A stretch of DNA of 64,000 bases from Ailanthus altissimus (taxonomy: Eukaryota; Streptophyta; Magnoliopsida; Sapindales; Simaroubaceae), in NCBI GenBank assembly GCA_946807835.1, contig OX327705.1, positions 19,064,501 through 19,128,500 of the forward strand, in the 5' to 3' direction. The position numbers and the translations under genes are program-made. Of this stretch, positions 46,624 to 57,838 are shown one piece after another; within the stretch, counting starts at the first letter, position 1; each line of letters starts with the position of its first letter. A model generated the notes under the pieces. That model made no database searches. It was not told where the DNA came from and saw only the letters and a list, made by a program, of their open reading frames with translations.

Positions 46624-48850
46624 TGCTAGGGGTTGGGCTTAGGGTCCAAACATTCAACCCAAAAAAATTAGCCTATTAAGTGGAGTAGTCGGCCTTCTTA
46701 TAAACTTTATTATTTTGTAACTCTTCTCCAATATGGGATAACTCAACAATCCTCCTCTTGAATGAAACCTCCATCGGTGAGAGAATAACATCTACCTTTT
46801 TCATTCAACATATTGAGTCCATCATTTTTGTGGACCTTAGTACCTTTTTTTAAAACCTTATAATCTAGTTTAGATATCACTGTTAGGGGATTAGCTTAGG
46901 GTCCAACATCCAACCCAAAAGACTAGCTTATTATGTGATGTGACTCTTCTTATTATAAATCTTTCTATTTTCTCACTTCTCTTTGATGTGGGATAATAAC
47001 TCGACAATCCCCCCCTAAACATAACCTTTTTTGGTGGGGGATCAACATTGGCTCTTTCATTCAACATACTAAGTCCATCCATTCTTTTTGGACCTCAAAA
47101 TAATTTTTTTTTGGACCTCAAAATCTAGTTTTGATTCTACTGATACCCCCATGATGAACACATAAAAATACTATTTATTAATACATTCAATCACCATTGA
47201 GTGTCACTAATTTTAACATTTTTTTACTTTTAACTTGAAATAAAACATTCTCCTTAAATTGTGATTAATGAATGTTATTTGCACAGGTTTAGGTAAAATG
47301 AATATAACTCTCAATGTAGAAATCAAAATGAAGAAATTCTTAAACATGGAGTAACATGATTAAATCTTACACAAACTTGAAGGATAAAGGAAAAGCCAAA
47401 TCCAACATGTTATAGGCCAAAACATTGGGATACAATAAAACCGGGCTACAACTTTTGCTCAGCTTGATCCAACTCACATATTTGGACCGTATCTCACAAA
47501 ATACATACTCAATTGGTATAATTCTTAAAGCTGTTAAATACTGACTTAATTATCAATAACTCTTATGTTGATAGTAAAGTCCAAATCAGCCGTTATCATT
47601 GACCAAATTGTCTTGCAAGTGGGTAAAATGGTTGTTGGCTGAAATCTGATTTATCTTTGGAATTTGGCTCATATCTCATTGGATACTCATCCAATTTGCA
47701 TGAATCCGGTGCCTATGGAAAGAAGAGACAAAATGATACAACTTTTATGTCGTCCATAGAGGCTACATCGATCATTTACATTATCACAAATATACTGCAA
47801 GTGGGTGAACGAGTTGTTGGCCTAAACTTATTGAAGATTGATGTCACACATGACATATTTCCATTCATTGCCTATATAAGGACACTCTTAGGACGTTTTC
47901 AATATTAAATAATTCTCTCTTATTTTCTTCTCATTAAAATACATTGTAATCTAGGCTAGAGTTCTTGGCAAGGCTAAGAGATAAACTTTTATGTGTAATA
48001 AATCTACTTCTATGCTTTGATTCGTTGTCAAGAGCTACAAATGTTTGTAAGTTTGATTTTGTTTAAACTCTTATTTATTTTATTTTCTATAATTCAGAGG
48101 TTATAATTCTTATAACTCATATATGTTCAGTTATGCTTTTTTTATGTGATTCTTGTTGAATTATAATTATTATTGGTTATATTATTTTATATGTTAATAT
48201 TTTACTGCAATATTATCAATTGATATATTGTCGATCTTGGATAACATGTAAAGGCAATAAATGTTTGATATTCAAGTTGATCTTTTACTATAATATTGTC
48301 AAAATGATATATTGTCGATCTTAGATAACTTGTATAAATGAACATGACTGTGTAATGTTTGCAAAAGAGTTTAGTCATATCAAATGCATGTGTTATCAAT
48401 TGTGCCATATTTTACATATCTTCCGATTGATTGTTTAGATGTAAAACTGTCAATTGAGTTATAAACATTGAATCAAAGTGTAAAGTAGATTTATAAAGCA
48501 TAATTGTGATTCTTGAAGTCTTGCTTAAATCATCATAAGATATTTTTTTTCAATTCATAGACAATTATATCTCATCTATTTAAACCAATTGATTAATTTT
48601 ATCCTTTGCTACTGCTTTAATATTTTACTTCACCAACCTATTTTGCCAAAATCTTCCTCGTGTGATCGACACCTCAATCTATACTGTGATAGCCACGTTA
48701 TATTTTGAGTGTAAACACCCTATTAGGGGATTATGCCTAGAGTCTAAACATTCATCCCAAAAGACTAGCCTATTAGGTGAAGTAATTCACCTTTTTATAA
48801 ACAACATTATCTTTTAACTCTTCTCCAATGTGGGATAATTCAATCATACT
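46624..48850 (-). mobile_element. TRIM-like array: three short LTRs in tandem, split by LTR B
   Basis: Three homologous units start TGCTAGGGG (46624), TGTTAGGGG (46884) and TATTAGGGG (48721). Each runs through 'ccaacccaaaagactagcctatta' and 'ttctccaatgtgggata' to about ...CTCAACA, about 120-125 bp. Between the units lie internal stretches of about 140 bp, ending in GATTCTACTGATACC (47133-47147) or a decayed form (46870-46882). This resembles the reverse complement of the initiator-Met primer-binding site (TGGTATCAGAG). Short LTRs plus a primer-binding site and no coding capacity fit a minus-oriented TRIM element with shared LTRs. Confidence 0.55.
47152..48717 (+). mobile_element. Solo LTR B (1566 bp) of the LTR-A family
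   Basis: It starts TGATGAACACAT and ends GAGTGTAAACA, flanked by CCCCA (47147-47151) and CCCTA (48718-48722), a target-site duplication with one change. It is collinear with A and C throughout, with TATA box TATATAAGG near 47873 and the GATCGACACCTCAATCTATA block near 48665. No internal element sequence adjoins it. It sits within the third unit of the TRIM-like array. Confidence 0.85.
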
Positions 48851-49400
48851 TAAGACCTTTGAGAAGAAATCTAAGTAGATTGTGATAGAGAAACCACCAG
48901 AGCATCCAACTTGAGTTATGAGAAAACACATAACAAAAAAGATAAATACCAAAGTCAAAATCCTAACCACCATAGAAGCCACCACCCATTGCCATTGGCC
49001 GTCGTACTAATTGCCAATCGATATTTCATTCAGATCAAAAAATGCCAGCCAACCCATCTAAGCTGCCCTCGTTATCATTCCACCAACAGAGTCGCTGAAA
49101 ATGGGCAAAAAAATTGAATCGACCACCATATTTTCAATCTCGTTGTTTCAAACGTTGTTAATCATTAGTGAAACTTTTGATCGACTTAGAAAAGGCAGGC
49201 CAAACTTCCTATGCAATTCCTACAGCCATCCATTGTCGAGTCGCTGGAAAGGGATTGAAATTAAATTAACCACCATTATCTATCAAACAAGTCCATCATC
49301 GCATTTTTCGCAATACAACTTGTTCACTCAATCTTTATGAATTCAAGAAGCATTACTACATTCACAATCCCTTGCAGATCAAGAACAAGAACAAAAAAAA
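48851..49400 (+). repeat. Purine-rich repeat, copy 2 (right part)
   Basis: This matches 57985-58480 in order: AGAGAAACCA.CAGA, 'cagccaacccatc.aa.ctg.cc', 'ccaccatattttcaat', 'ccatccattgtcg', 'tttttcg.aatacaact' and 'atgaattcaagaagca'. It is C-rich on the plus strand, unlike the left part. The matched ends suggest one repeat of about 0.9 kb, interrupted here by 2.2 kb. Its nature (MITE, gene fragment or LTR remnant) is not clear. Confidence 0.55.
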
Positions 49401-50161
49401 AACACTTCAATTTGTATAATTGCAACAAATAGAATGAAGTATGCCAAAGTTCTAAAGCTATATTGATCACACAGGTTGTCTCACTTATATAGGTCTAGAT
49501 GTGTTAAACATTGCAGGCATGTGGACTCAAGCCATTTTAAAGGGTTGAATTTGTGTATCATAGCTTAGTAAGCATATGGTTAATCTAAGTAAGGCCCCAA
49601 GCATGTGGACCCTTAGGCCAAGGCCTAATTAGGAGGAATATAACCTAATAAGGATAACTCTATGTGACTAGGGGTCATGGAGAAACACAAGATTAATGAG
49701 ACATTTATTAGCTCTTAGAGTCTTTCTAAAAATAAAATGTTATTTTTTAATATAATAAGTGATTAACACAGTATTTTTTTAAAAATAAAATTGGTATCTT
49801 CTTTTTTTTAATGAAATTTACTTTTTCTTTTTAGTTAGAGCAAACCTCATTAAATAATTTGAGAAATTTTCGAAATAACTAAAGTTTTTTAGTTATATTG
49901 TAATTTAACCAAATATAAAATTTTCTAATTTTCATAGCCAATTACTCTATAAATGGATATCAATACCCTTATCTTACATATGGAACTCATTATTCTAAAT
50001 TTATCACTTTAAATTTAAACGTCAAAATAATATTAAACACACACACACACAAGTATACACTTGAGATTTAGAGAAATTGAATTGAATCATTCAACAAGAA
50101 TATATCACATTTTTTACCACAAATGTGAGATTGTTATCTTTTTCTTCCAATTGTAATTTGT
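49401..50161. other. Unassigned insertion between repeat copy 2 and PP2 piece c
   Basis: No gene. It holds features of an LTR in plus orientation: a TATA-like TATAAATGG (49950), an (AC) run at 50036-50050 and a GATT-rich 3' end. A matching second LTR was not found, so this is left open. Confidence 0.3.
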
Positions 50162-50370
50162 TCATTGATATTTAATTTGAATTAATGACACTAGGGCTTT
50201 GTTAAAATCTAAATAGTAAACATATACTAGACAAAACTATTTCTCTTTAAACAAACTCTTATGCTTTTTTTATTAAGAAAATGTTGATGAAGTTTCTTTA
50301 ATTTCTATACCATAAGAAAAAATTATAACTATCTGAAGGTGCCAGGAAAGATCTTCCCCTTTGCATTTTA
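50162..50370 (-). pseudogene. Broken PP2 copy, piece c: start codon and proximal promoter
   Basis: This aligns to 35046-35255: TTCATTGATAT.TAATTTGAATTAATGA, CTAAATAGTAAA.ATATACTAGACAAA and 'gaaggtgccaggaaagatcttccccttt'. The minus-strand ATG (50165-50163) is at the very edge, so the break lies at the start of exon 1. The TATAAA of the intact gene has become TTAATAAAA. Confidence 0.85.
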
Positions 50371-51252
50371 ATAGTGTGGGGATCATAACTGAAAGAACCC
50401 AACGAGGCCTGCAAGTCTAATTAAAATAATCATTTAAGAGGGAAAAGCCCAAGCCAAGAAACGGAGCTGATAAGAGGCTAATAAACTATCAGGCTAAGAT
50501 AAGGGCCCATGAAGGTCACAATTACCGAGATACTTTTCAAAGAAGAATTCAAATTCAAGTGCAAAAAATAAGTCCCATTAAAACTCAAGTTTCCCTCATA
50601 TTTTTCTAATAGAAACACACAAAAACTTGGGTAAGATTTGAATTCTATTATCATTATGATTATTTCTTGTCGATTATCCTTTATCTCCTAATAGATTGAT
50701 GTAATGCACTAAAAGAATCATTGTTTAACTACTCTCAAAGAGAGCGCAATTCATTAAACAAGTGATTAAACAAAAATAGTGTTACTACACACGGATTGGA
50801 TTTTACACACTATATAACTACACAAAATTTACAATATCATATCATGAGAAAATAAGCGAAAACATAACAAAGAACCAGATGCACACTTGAGATCTTTGAA
50901 TAATCTTTGAGAGCATCTAAACATAGAGAAAATATAGTCTCTTGCTTGCTTGCTAAACACTCGCACACACTGTACTCAATTTCTCTTGCCATTACTAACT
51001 TGAGTGTAGGAGTATTTTTTTTCTTGTAGGAGGATGACCTTATCTTAAAAACTCTTCTAGAACCAATCAAAGATATAAGACAGGCCATTCTTAAAATTCT
51101 TTTGAAGATCTAAGGGTACAAAAGTAAATTCTTGAGGTTTCCAAAATTAAAAGCTTCAGTCGTACCGTATATGGGAAAGCTTATGCAAAACTTTCTCAAA
51201 CACTTTCATCTTCAAAATTACTAGAATCTCTTGTCAGAACAACCAACAAAAC

Positions 51253-52450
51253 ATGACTGCACAACTTAGCAACCTTACTAATATTAGGAATCCATCTGAT
51301 GGTTCCTTTTCCTAAGAACTCGCCGTCTTTAGCGATGAACTCACCCACGAAGCAATTGCCCTTTTCACAAAATTGACAGAAAAAATCGAGAATTATCGGA
51401 ATGAAAACTTGGAGCTTTGCGATAGAATAATAATATTGCAAGAAGACGAAGACGAAGACAATGGGAACCAAGAAGAGGACTTGGTACAGCTCCCAACAAA
51501 TCTATATACTCACCCCTCCACTGTAACTCAAGCCTCCAAGAGGTTCCTGAGAAGGTAAGATTGAACACCACCACCGATTAGGAACCTATTCTTGAACTCC
51601 CAAAGATTAAAGAAAAAGAAGATATGAAGGCCTCTATTTAAAAGAGGTAGAGAATATATACGCTAAGAAGAACAATGCGGAACACACGAACGATATTTTA
51701 GTAATGGCAAGAAAGATAAATTAAGATTTTTTCACTGACGCCATAAAGTTTGTACCAAAGCCAGAAAAATTCAATGTCCCTAACTTTCACCTGTTTAACA
51801 GATTCAGTGACCTGGAGGAGTACATCTTTTATTTTAATTCCAAGATAATCAGCACGCCTATGATGAAGCATTGAAGTGCATAATATTTCTTTCAAGTTTG
51901 AAGGGATTCGCTTAAATCTGATTTCGAAACCTAAAACCGAATTCTATCTATTCATTTGTAGAATTAATTAAGCATTTCATCAAACAATATCTGTAGACCC
52001 AAAACTGCAGGAAGACCACATTAAATTTGTTTTTGATAAGGTAAAGTGGCACCAAATCAATTTGACGCTTCATCTATCGCTTAGAAAAAAGATTAAGCGA
52101 GCTTAAGAGTTACAACTTAGAGATCGCCACACAAGCTTATAAGAAGGCCGCCACACTCTTCACTCCCTACCATAAGTATTTAATTTGTAAGAATTTTACT
52201 TCTTTTTAATTAATCAACTAGAATTTCATGCAATGGATTATAAAGGTGTAAGTTAAAATTACATTAAAAGAAACTTTTATCATCACAATGAAGAAATCTG
52301 AGAAGATGCCTTCGAAGCTAAAACAACAGATCAACCAGTACAAGGAAAACGTCCTAGACCTCAGGGAAACAAAGGAATCGATAAAAAGCCACAATGGCCC
52401 ACAGAGACTTTAATCCCTGTAAACTCCCCTATAAAGAAAATATTGGCAAA
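51253..52450 (+). pseudogene. Gypsy gag of the 50.4-kb element
   Basis: M-T-A-Q-L-S-N-L-T-N-I-R-N-P starts at 51253, with a stop at codon 21 (51313). The same frame then continues E-L-A-V-F-S-D-E-L-T-H-E-A-I-A-L-F to L-Q-E-D-E-D-E-D (acidic, to 51555). Further gag follows across frames: K-P-E-K-F-N-V-P (about 51760), L-S-S-L-K-G-F-A (about 51890), F-V-E-L-I-K-H-F-I-K-Q-Y (about 51955) and a Leu/Lys stretch like the usual F-I-x-R-F-x-x (about 52065). These are the landmarks of plant gypsy gag, which forms the particle. Confidence 0.65.
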
Positions 52451-52979
52451 CCTGAATAGTAGTTGAATATTCTGGACATCACACTAATACAAATCCTATG
52501 GAGAAAAGGGACCAAATAAAGCACTGCTCATTTCATAATGATTATGGCTACATTAACCAAAGTTGTAGAGCCTTACGGTTTTAGATCCATCCCTAATGAG
52601 TGAAGGCAGACTAAAAAAATACAGAGCAGATACTGCCATAAGTCTAGAAGCAACAAAGGTTTTTACAAACTAGAACCATATAGAGGATGTCTATACATTG
52701 GTCTTTAACTCTATTCATGGTTTCATATTTGATTAAGATAACACACCAAAGGTCGCACAACCACAGAAAGAGAAGGTAGATAAGTCTTTACTCCTAGTGC
52801 TTGAAGGACCATAAGAAGTGGAAGAATTAATTGAAGCAACATATCCAAATAGCTAATCAGCCGTTTTGATGTCGAAGTAATACATCGTAGATACCCTAAA
52901 TGGTCAGGAACTGAAGTAGAATAGAGACCTTTCATCTAAAAGGCCTAAAAGATCTGAGGCTATGGAGTCACTAAAATTT

Positions 52980-53156
52980 CCACCTCTCAAACTGCCACTC
53001 AAGAACTCCTGGAAATCAAATTCTCAAAGGAAGATATGACTAACCTTGCCATAGCCCGTCTAGATCCACTTATGAGAAGAGTCCTCGTGGATGATAGAAG
53101 CAGTACAAACGTTCTATATTAGGAAGCCTTCAAAATACTTAAATTGAATATTTAAT
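52980..53156 (+). pseudogene. Gypsy protease remnant
   Basis: 53037-53125 reads M-T-N-L-A-I-A-R-L-D-P-L-M-R-R-V-L-V-D-D-R-S-S-T-N-V (with L-Y next). The plant gypsy retropepsin form is R-V-L-V-D-x-G-S-S-A-x-I-L-Y, so the catalytic loop Gly is Arg here. The element is interrupted directly after E-A-F-K-I at about 53150; no RT, RNase H or integrase follows. Confidence 0.6.
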
Positions 53157-53332
53157 GCTTTCATTATATCTAGCAAATTTATTAAATGTTTAAGAAATCC
53201 TAATGAACTCGAAAGAAGAGTTTATGTATTTAGCCTAGGATAGTTTAATGCATGATCATAAGGTAACAATTATAAGTTTTATGTAGGATAAATATATACT
53301 TAGATGGCATGTAGAGTATTATTTAAACCTAT
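53157..53332. repeat. Left half of an LTR-like remnant split by LTR C
   Basis: With 54887-55315 this makes about 0.6 kb of non-gypsy sequence inserted in the 50.4-kb element. The right half carries GTCCCTGTGGGAACGATAT (55235-55253) and GATACGATAGCGTACACTTA (55279-55298), a run seen near LTR ends of many plant elements. CCTAT (53328-53332) is the left duplication of LTR C. Confidence 0.4.
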
Positions 53333-54886
53333 TATTTACGCTCAAAATATAACGCGGCTATCGCAGTATAGATTGAGGTGTCGATCCCACGAGGAAGCTC
53401 TTGGCAAAATAGGTTAGAGAAGTAAAATATTAAAGCAGTAGCAAAGGGTTAATTGATTTAAACGGATGAGATGGAATTGTCTATGAATTAAGAAAAATGT
53501 CTTATGATGATTTAAGCAAGGCTTTGAGAATCACAATTATACTTTATAAATCTACTCTATACTTTGATTCGATATTTATAACTCAACTGAAAGTTTCACA
53601 TCCCAAACAATCAATCGGAAGGTATATAATATATAGCACATTTGATAACACATGTATTTGATTTAGTTAAACTCTTTGCAAGCATTAACACACATCATGT
53701 TATTTATACAAGTTATCTAAGATCGACAATATATCATTTTGACAATATTGCAGTAAAAGATTAACTTGAATATCAAACATTTATTGCCCTTACATGTTAT
53801 CCAAGATCGACAATATATCAAATTGACAATACTGCAGTAAAAGATTAACATATAAAATAATGTAACCAGTAACAATTATAAATCAACATGAATCACATAA
53901 GAAAAGCATGACTGAACATATATGAGACATGAGAATTATAACCTTTGGATTATAGAAAATAAAATAGATAAGAGTTTAATCAAAACCAAACTTACAACAT
54001 TTATAGCTCTTGACACCGAATCAAAGCATGGAAGTAGATTTACTACACATAAAAGTTCATCTCTTAGCCTTGCTAGGAACTCTAGCCTAAATTACAATAC
54101 ATGTTAATGAGAATAAAAGAAGAGAGAATTATTTATTAAAAATGTCCTAAGGATCTCCTTATATAGGCAATGAATGGACATATGTCATGGATGACATCAA
54201 TCTTCAATAATTTTAAGCCAATAACTCATATATCCACTTGCAGCACATTTTTGATAATGTAAATGATCAATTCAGCTTCTGCAGCCGACATGAAAGTTGT
54301 AGAATTTTGACTTTTCTTTCCATAGTCACTAATTTCATGCAAATTGGATGAGTATCCAATGAGATATGAGCAAAATTCCAAAGATACATCAGAATTCGGC
54401 CAACAACCATTTTACCCACTTGCAATGCGATTTGGTCCATGATAACGGCTGATTTGGACTTTACCATAAACATACGAGTTGTTGATAGTTAAGTCAGCAA
54501 TTCACAGCTTCAATAATTATACCAATTGAGTACGTATGTTGTGAGATACGGTCCAAATACGTGAGTTGGGTCAAGCTGGGTAAGAGTTGTAGTCCGATTT
54601 TGTTGTATCTCAATTTTTGGCCCATAACATGTTGGATTTGGCTTTTCCACTATTCTTCAAATTTGTGTAAGATTGAGTCATGTTGCACCAGGTTCAAGAA
54701 TTTCTTCATTTTGATTTCTACATTGAGAGTTATGTCCAGTTTACCTAAACCTGTCCAAATAATATTCATTAATCACAATTTAAGGAGAACACTTTATTTC
54801 AAGCTAAAAATACAGAAAATACTAAAATTAGTGACACTAAATGGTGATTGAATCTCTTAACAATATGCATTTTCATGTGTTCATCA
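53333..54886 (-). mobile_element. Solo LTR C (1554 bp), inverted copy of the LTR-A family
   Basis: It is flanked by perfect CCTAT duplications (53328-53332 and 54887-54891). The minus-strand start is TGATGAACACATGAAAATGC (54886) and the end is GAGCGTAAATA (the terminal CA is mutated to TA). It is collinear with A and B. The minus-strand TATA box is near 54168 (TATATAAGG). No internal element sequence at either end, hence solo. Confidence 0.88.
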
Positions 54887-55315
54887 CCTATTCTTAATGA
54901 ATTATATTATATTTAGATTACCATAGACATATGGTAATTATTAAGGTGTAATATAATCACTCAACCATCGACAGAGGCTTGTGATATGATTAAAGTCTAG
55001 CCAACAATTATTATTGATGGATTAACTAAGAGATTAATAAGTTCAATGAAATATTAAGAGATGAGTCAAAACCCTAGATTCCTTTTGATTAATTTAAACC
55101 TTTGCTTGCTTTTGAATACAATTAGGTTTAATTGGTAGAATTAAGTTAATTAGATATAATTCATATTTTGATTTATCTGGATAAAATTAAGTAGAATTAA
55201 TTTAGTAGTTTATTGAAAAAATAGGTTAAATAAGTCCCTGTGGGAACGATATCTGAACTTTAATCCTATATTACTTGATACGATAGCGTACACTTACGGT
55301 TAACTACTATTGCAT
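54887..55315. repeat. Right half of the LTR-like remnant split by LTR C
   Basis: AT-rich, ending ...ATTGCATACA near 55318, before sequence of the gypsy antisense-ORF region resumes. It has the GTGGGAACGATAT block noted for the left half. Confidence 0.4.
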
Positions 55316-55560
55316 ACATTAGAGAGAGACTTATGAGATGAAGAAACTCCAAGATAAGCAGAGGCACGAGAACCTAAAGCATTTTAAGTGATCTCGAAAT
55401 AGGGGGCATTCCCCTCGTAACACGGTCTGAGGCTTCTTGTGAGGATCTCTTTTTGGTAAAACCCATACTTCAATTCTCTTTGAGATGGCATACTCCTTCT
55501 TAAGCTTTGTAATAAAGAGTGAACTTATGTCTTTTCCCATGATTCAAGCGAATAAAAATT
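55316..55560 (-). pseudogene. N-terminal part of the gypsy antisense ORF (second copy)
   Basis: The minus-strand reading 55540-55331 gives K-R-D-P-H-K-K-P-Q-T-V followed by C-P-L-F-R-D-H-L-K-C-F-R-F, collinear with the 26.6-31.3-kb element (H-K-D-P-Y-R-E-P-K-I-V, then P-L-F-H-E-H-L-K-C-F-R-F). Only this end is kept. Between here and the 3' LTR the two elements are also similar, including the polypurine tract position. Confidence 0.65.
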
Positions 55561-56611
55561 AGAAAACATAGAGTAAATTTAAAACTTTTTCTGCTTTGAA
55601 GTAGAAAATAGGGAAATCTCAATAATAAAGAGAAGATACGGCTACAATCCCCTATTGATCTTAACTTAAAGAAAGTAACGTATCTGTTAAGATGAAGGAA
55701 AATGTCTCCTAAAGCTGAAGGGTTTCTGTGAAAAATCAGTAAATAAAATGATAGAAATGATCATTTCAAATTAAGAAACATGACTCTTGATTAATTGGCC
55801 TAAAATTTATTTAATTGAAGAAGTGTATTTAAAAGGTTTCTTCAAAAAATATGATACACTCCTTCACTTATGGGGGGGCATCTGTTGGGCTCATAACTAG
55901 AACAACCTAACGAGACCTGTAAGCCCAATTAAAAGAGTCATTTAAGAGGAAAAAGCTCTAGCAAAAAAATGGAACTGACAACCAGCAAACTGTCAACCAA
56001 GACAAGGGCCCACGAATGTCGCAATTACCGATATACTCTTCAAAGAAGAATCTGAATCCAAGTGCAGAAAACAAGTCCCATTCAAACTTAAGCTTCCTTT
56101 ATATTTTTCCAGTAGAAAACACAGCAACTTGAGTAAGGTTTGAATTCTATTTTTTATGATTATTTCTTATCGATGATCCTTTATCTCATAATTGATTAAT
56201 CTAATGCACTAAAAGAATACTTATTGAACTTTTCTCAAAGAGAACGCAATTCATTAAACGAGTGATTAAATAGAAATAGTGCAATTACAATCCTCAAACG
56301 GATTAGGCATTACACACTATATAAGCACACTGAATTTACAACATCAAGTCATGAGAAAATAAGAGAAAACATAACAAAGAACCCTAGATGCATTATTGAG
56401 ATCTGTCAATAATCTTTGAGAGCATATAAACACAAAAAAATAGCAGTCTCTTGCTTACCCACTAAACATTCCCATACACTGCACTCAATTTCTCTTGTTG
56501 TTAAGCGTTTTTTTTCTTGTAGGAGAAGGAACTTGTTTCAAAAATACTCTTAAAACCAATCAAAGGTAGAAGACAAGCCATTCTTGGAATTCTTTCGATG
56601 ATCTAAGAACA

Positions 56612-57155
56612 TGAAAGGATATTATCATGGTCGTCCCTCAAATTGACCTCATATTAGTGCTACCATCTTGTATTTAAACTTAGCGTCCAATATTCGACAA
56701 TCGAATTCAAAATAAATTGGATGTAAATGGTGTAATCTTATAAAATAACTTATTTACTCCCTATTTTTTAAAAGTTTTTCATTTAAATTTTTTCCCTCCC
56801 TTGACATATATTTTCTAATTTTAAATCAAAATAAACTTAATTCTTTTTAACAAATTCTTTAACTATTATTTAAATTTTTTTGGTCATTTTTATATAATTT
56901 TTAATTTTAAAATGAAAAAATAATTTCTTGTTAATTCCTAATCTAAAGTGCCAAACAGCTAGTTCATAGTTCAGCCTTTAAGAGTAGACAATTAACATCA
57001 AAGTAAAAGCTTTATTTTATAGAGGTCAAATTTCAGATCCACATGTTAGGTAACTGAATCCACTAACCCATAGATCTAAAAAATAGGGTCATGTAAATCA
57101 TGACAAAGTGGGAATAAATTAACTTTGAATCCTATTAATATTTTAATTGATTAAT
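56612..57155 (-). pseudogene. Broken PP2 copy, piece d: distal promoter
   Basis: This matches 35283-35835: GAAAGGATATTAT, TGGTCGTCCCTCAAATTG, GCGTCCAATATTCG, 'aataaattggatgtaaat', 'gttcagcctttaagagta' and 'ttaattgattaattatt'. Past 57155 the similarity ends; in the intact copy that point is where the gypsy LTR at 35840 inserted. Non-coding. Confidence 0.8.
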
Positions 57156-57600
57156 TATTATCCTACACAAAGAATAATTTCTCACAATTATAAGAAATTA
57201 GGATTTATGCATTATAAAAATAAGCATGAAACCATACTCATAATTTATTCTCATAAATAAGTGATTCTAGACTCGTTTTATTCTCATACAAATTATTGAT
57301 TATGTAATATTTAAATTCATTATTTATTCAGCCAAAAAATATTATTATCCTGCTTATCTTTGTAACATTCACACATATATTAACACTGTCTTTCTTGGAT
57401 AAACACTAACTTAAGTAGTGAATTATTTTTTTTTACATAAAAATTGTGTTTTTTTCATAAATTCAAGGAGGGAACAATGGTGGGATGGTAAGTTTAAGAA
57501 AGTTCTAACTTTTGGAGATTTTAGTGGTGTTGTTTATGGGAAATTTGAACAAAAAGTCAACTTTTCCGAAAAAAAATTTAAAATTGGAAGAGAAAAAAAA
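57156..57600. other. AT-rich spacer
   Basis: No gene or repeat end recognised. Confidence 0.3.
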
Positions 57601-57799
57601 AATTGAATGGATGGCTACAACCATTATAAGAAAAAAAGTGAGAAAATGTTGAAATTGGGAAAGAAAGAAAGAAAGAAAAAAATAAAAGGAAAAAAAAAAT
57701 GGATGGCTACAACCATTATCCATGGGATGCATGCAAGATTGAAATCGGAAAAGAAAAAAAAAAGAACGAAAAGTTTCTCATGCATGGATTGCATGCATA

Positions 57800-57838
<39 letters not shown>

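Larger units (their letters stand above)
50375..56611 (+). mobile_element. Tat-like Ty3/gypsy element inserted in the broken PP2 promoter
   Basis: The 5' LTR is 50375-51159 (785 bp, TGTGGGGATC to ...GCTTCA). The decayed primer-binding site is at 51161-51182 (TCGTACCGTATATGGGAAAG). Gag starts at ATG 51253, and a protease remnant lies near 53090. A foreign block occupies 53157-55315. The antisense-ORF start and polypurine tract ATGGGGGGGCATC (55870-55882) lead to the 3' LTR 55883-56611, which is cut short. Left flank 50162-50370 and right flank 56612-57155 are adjacent in the intact PP2 promoter (35255 and 35283), which proves insertion with loss of about 30 bp. Confidence 0.8.
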
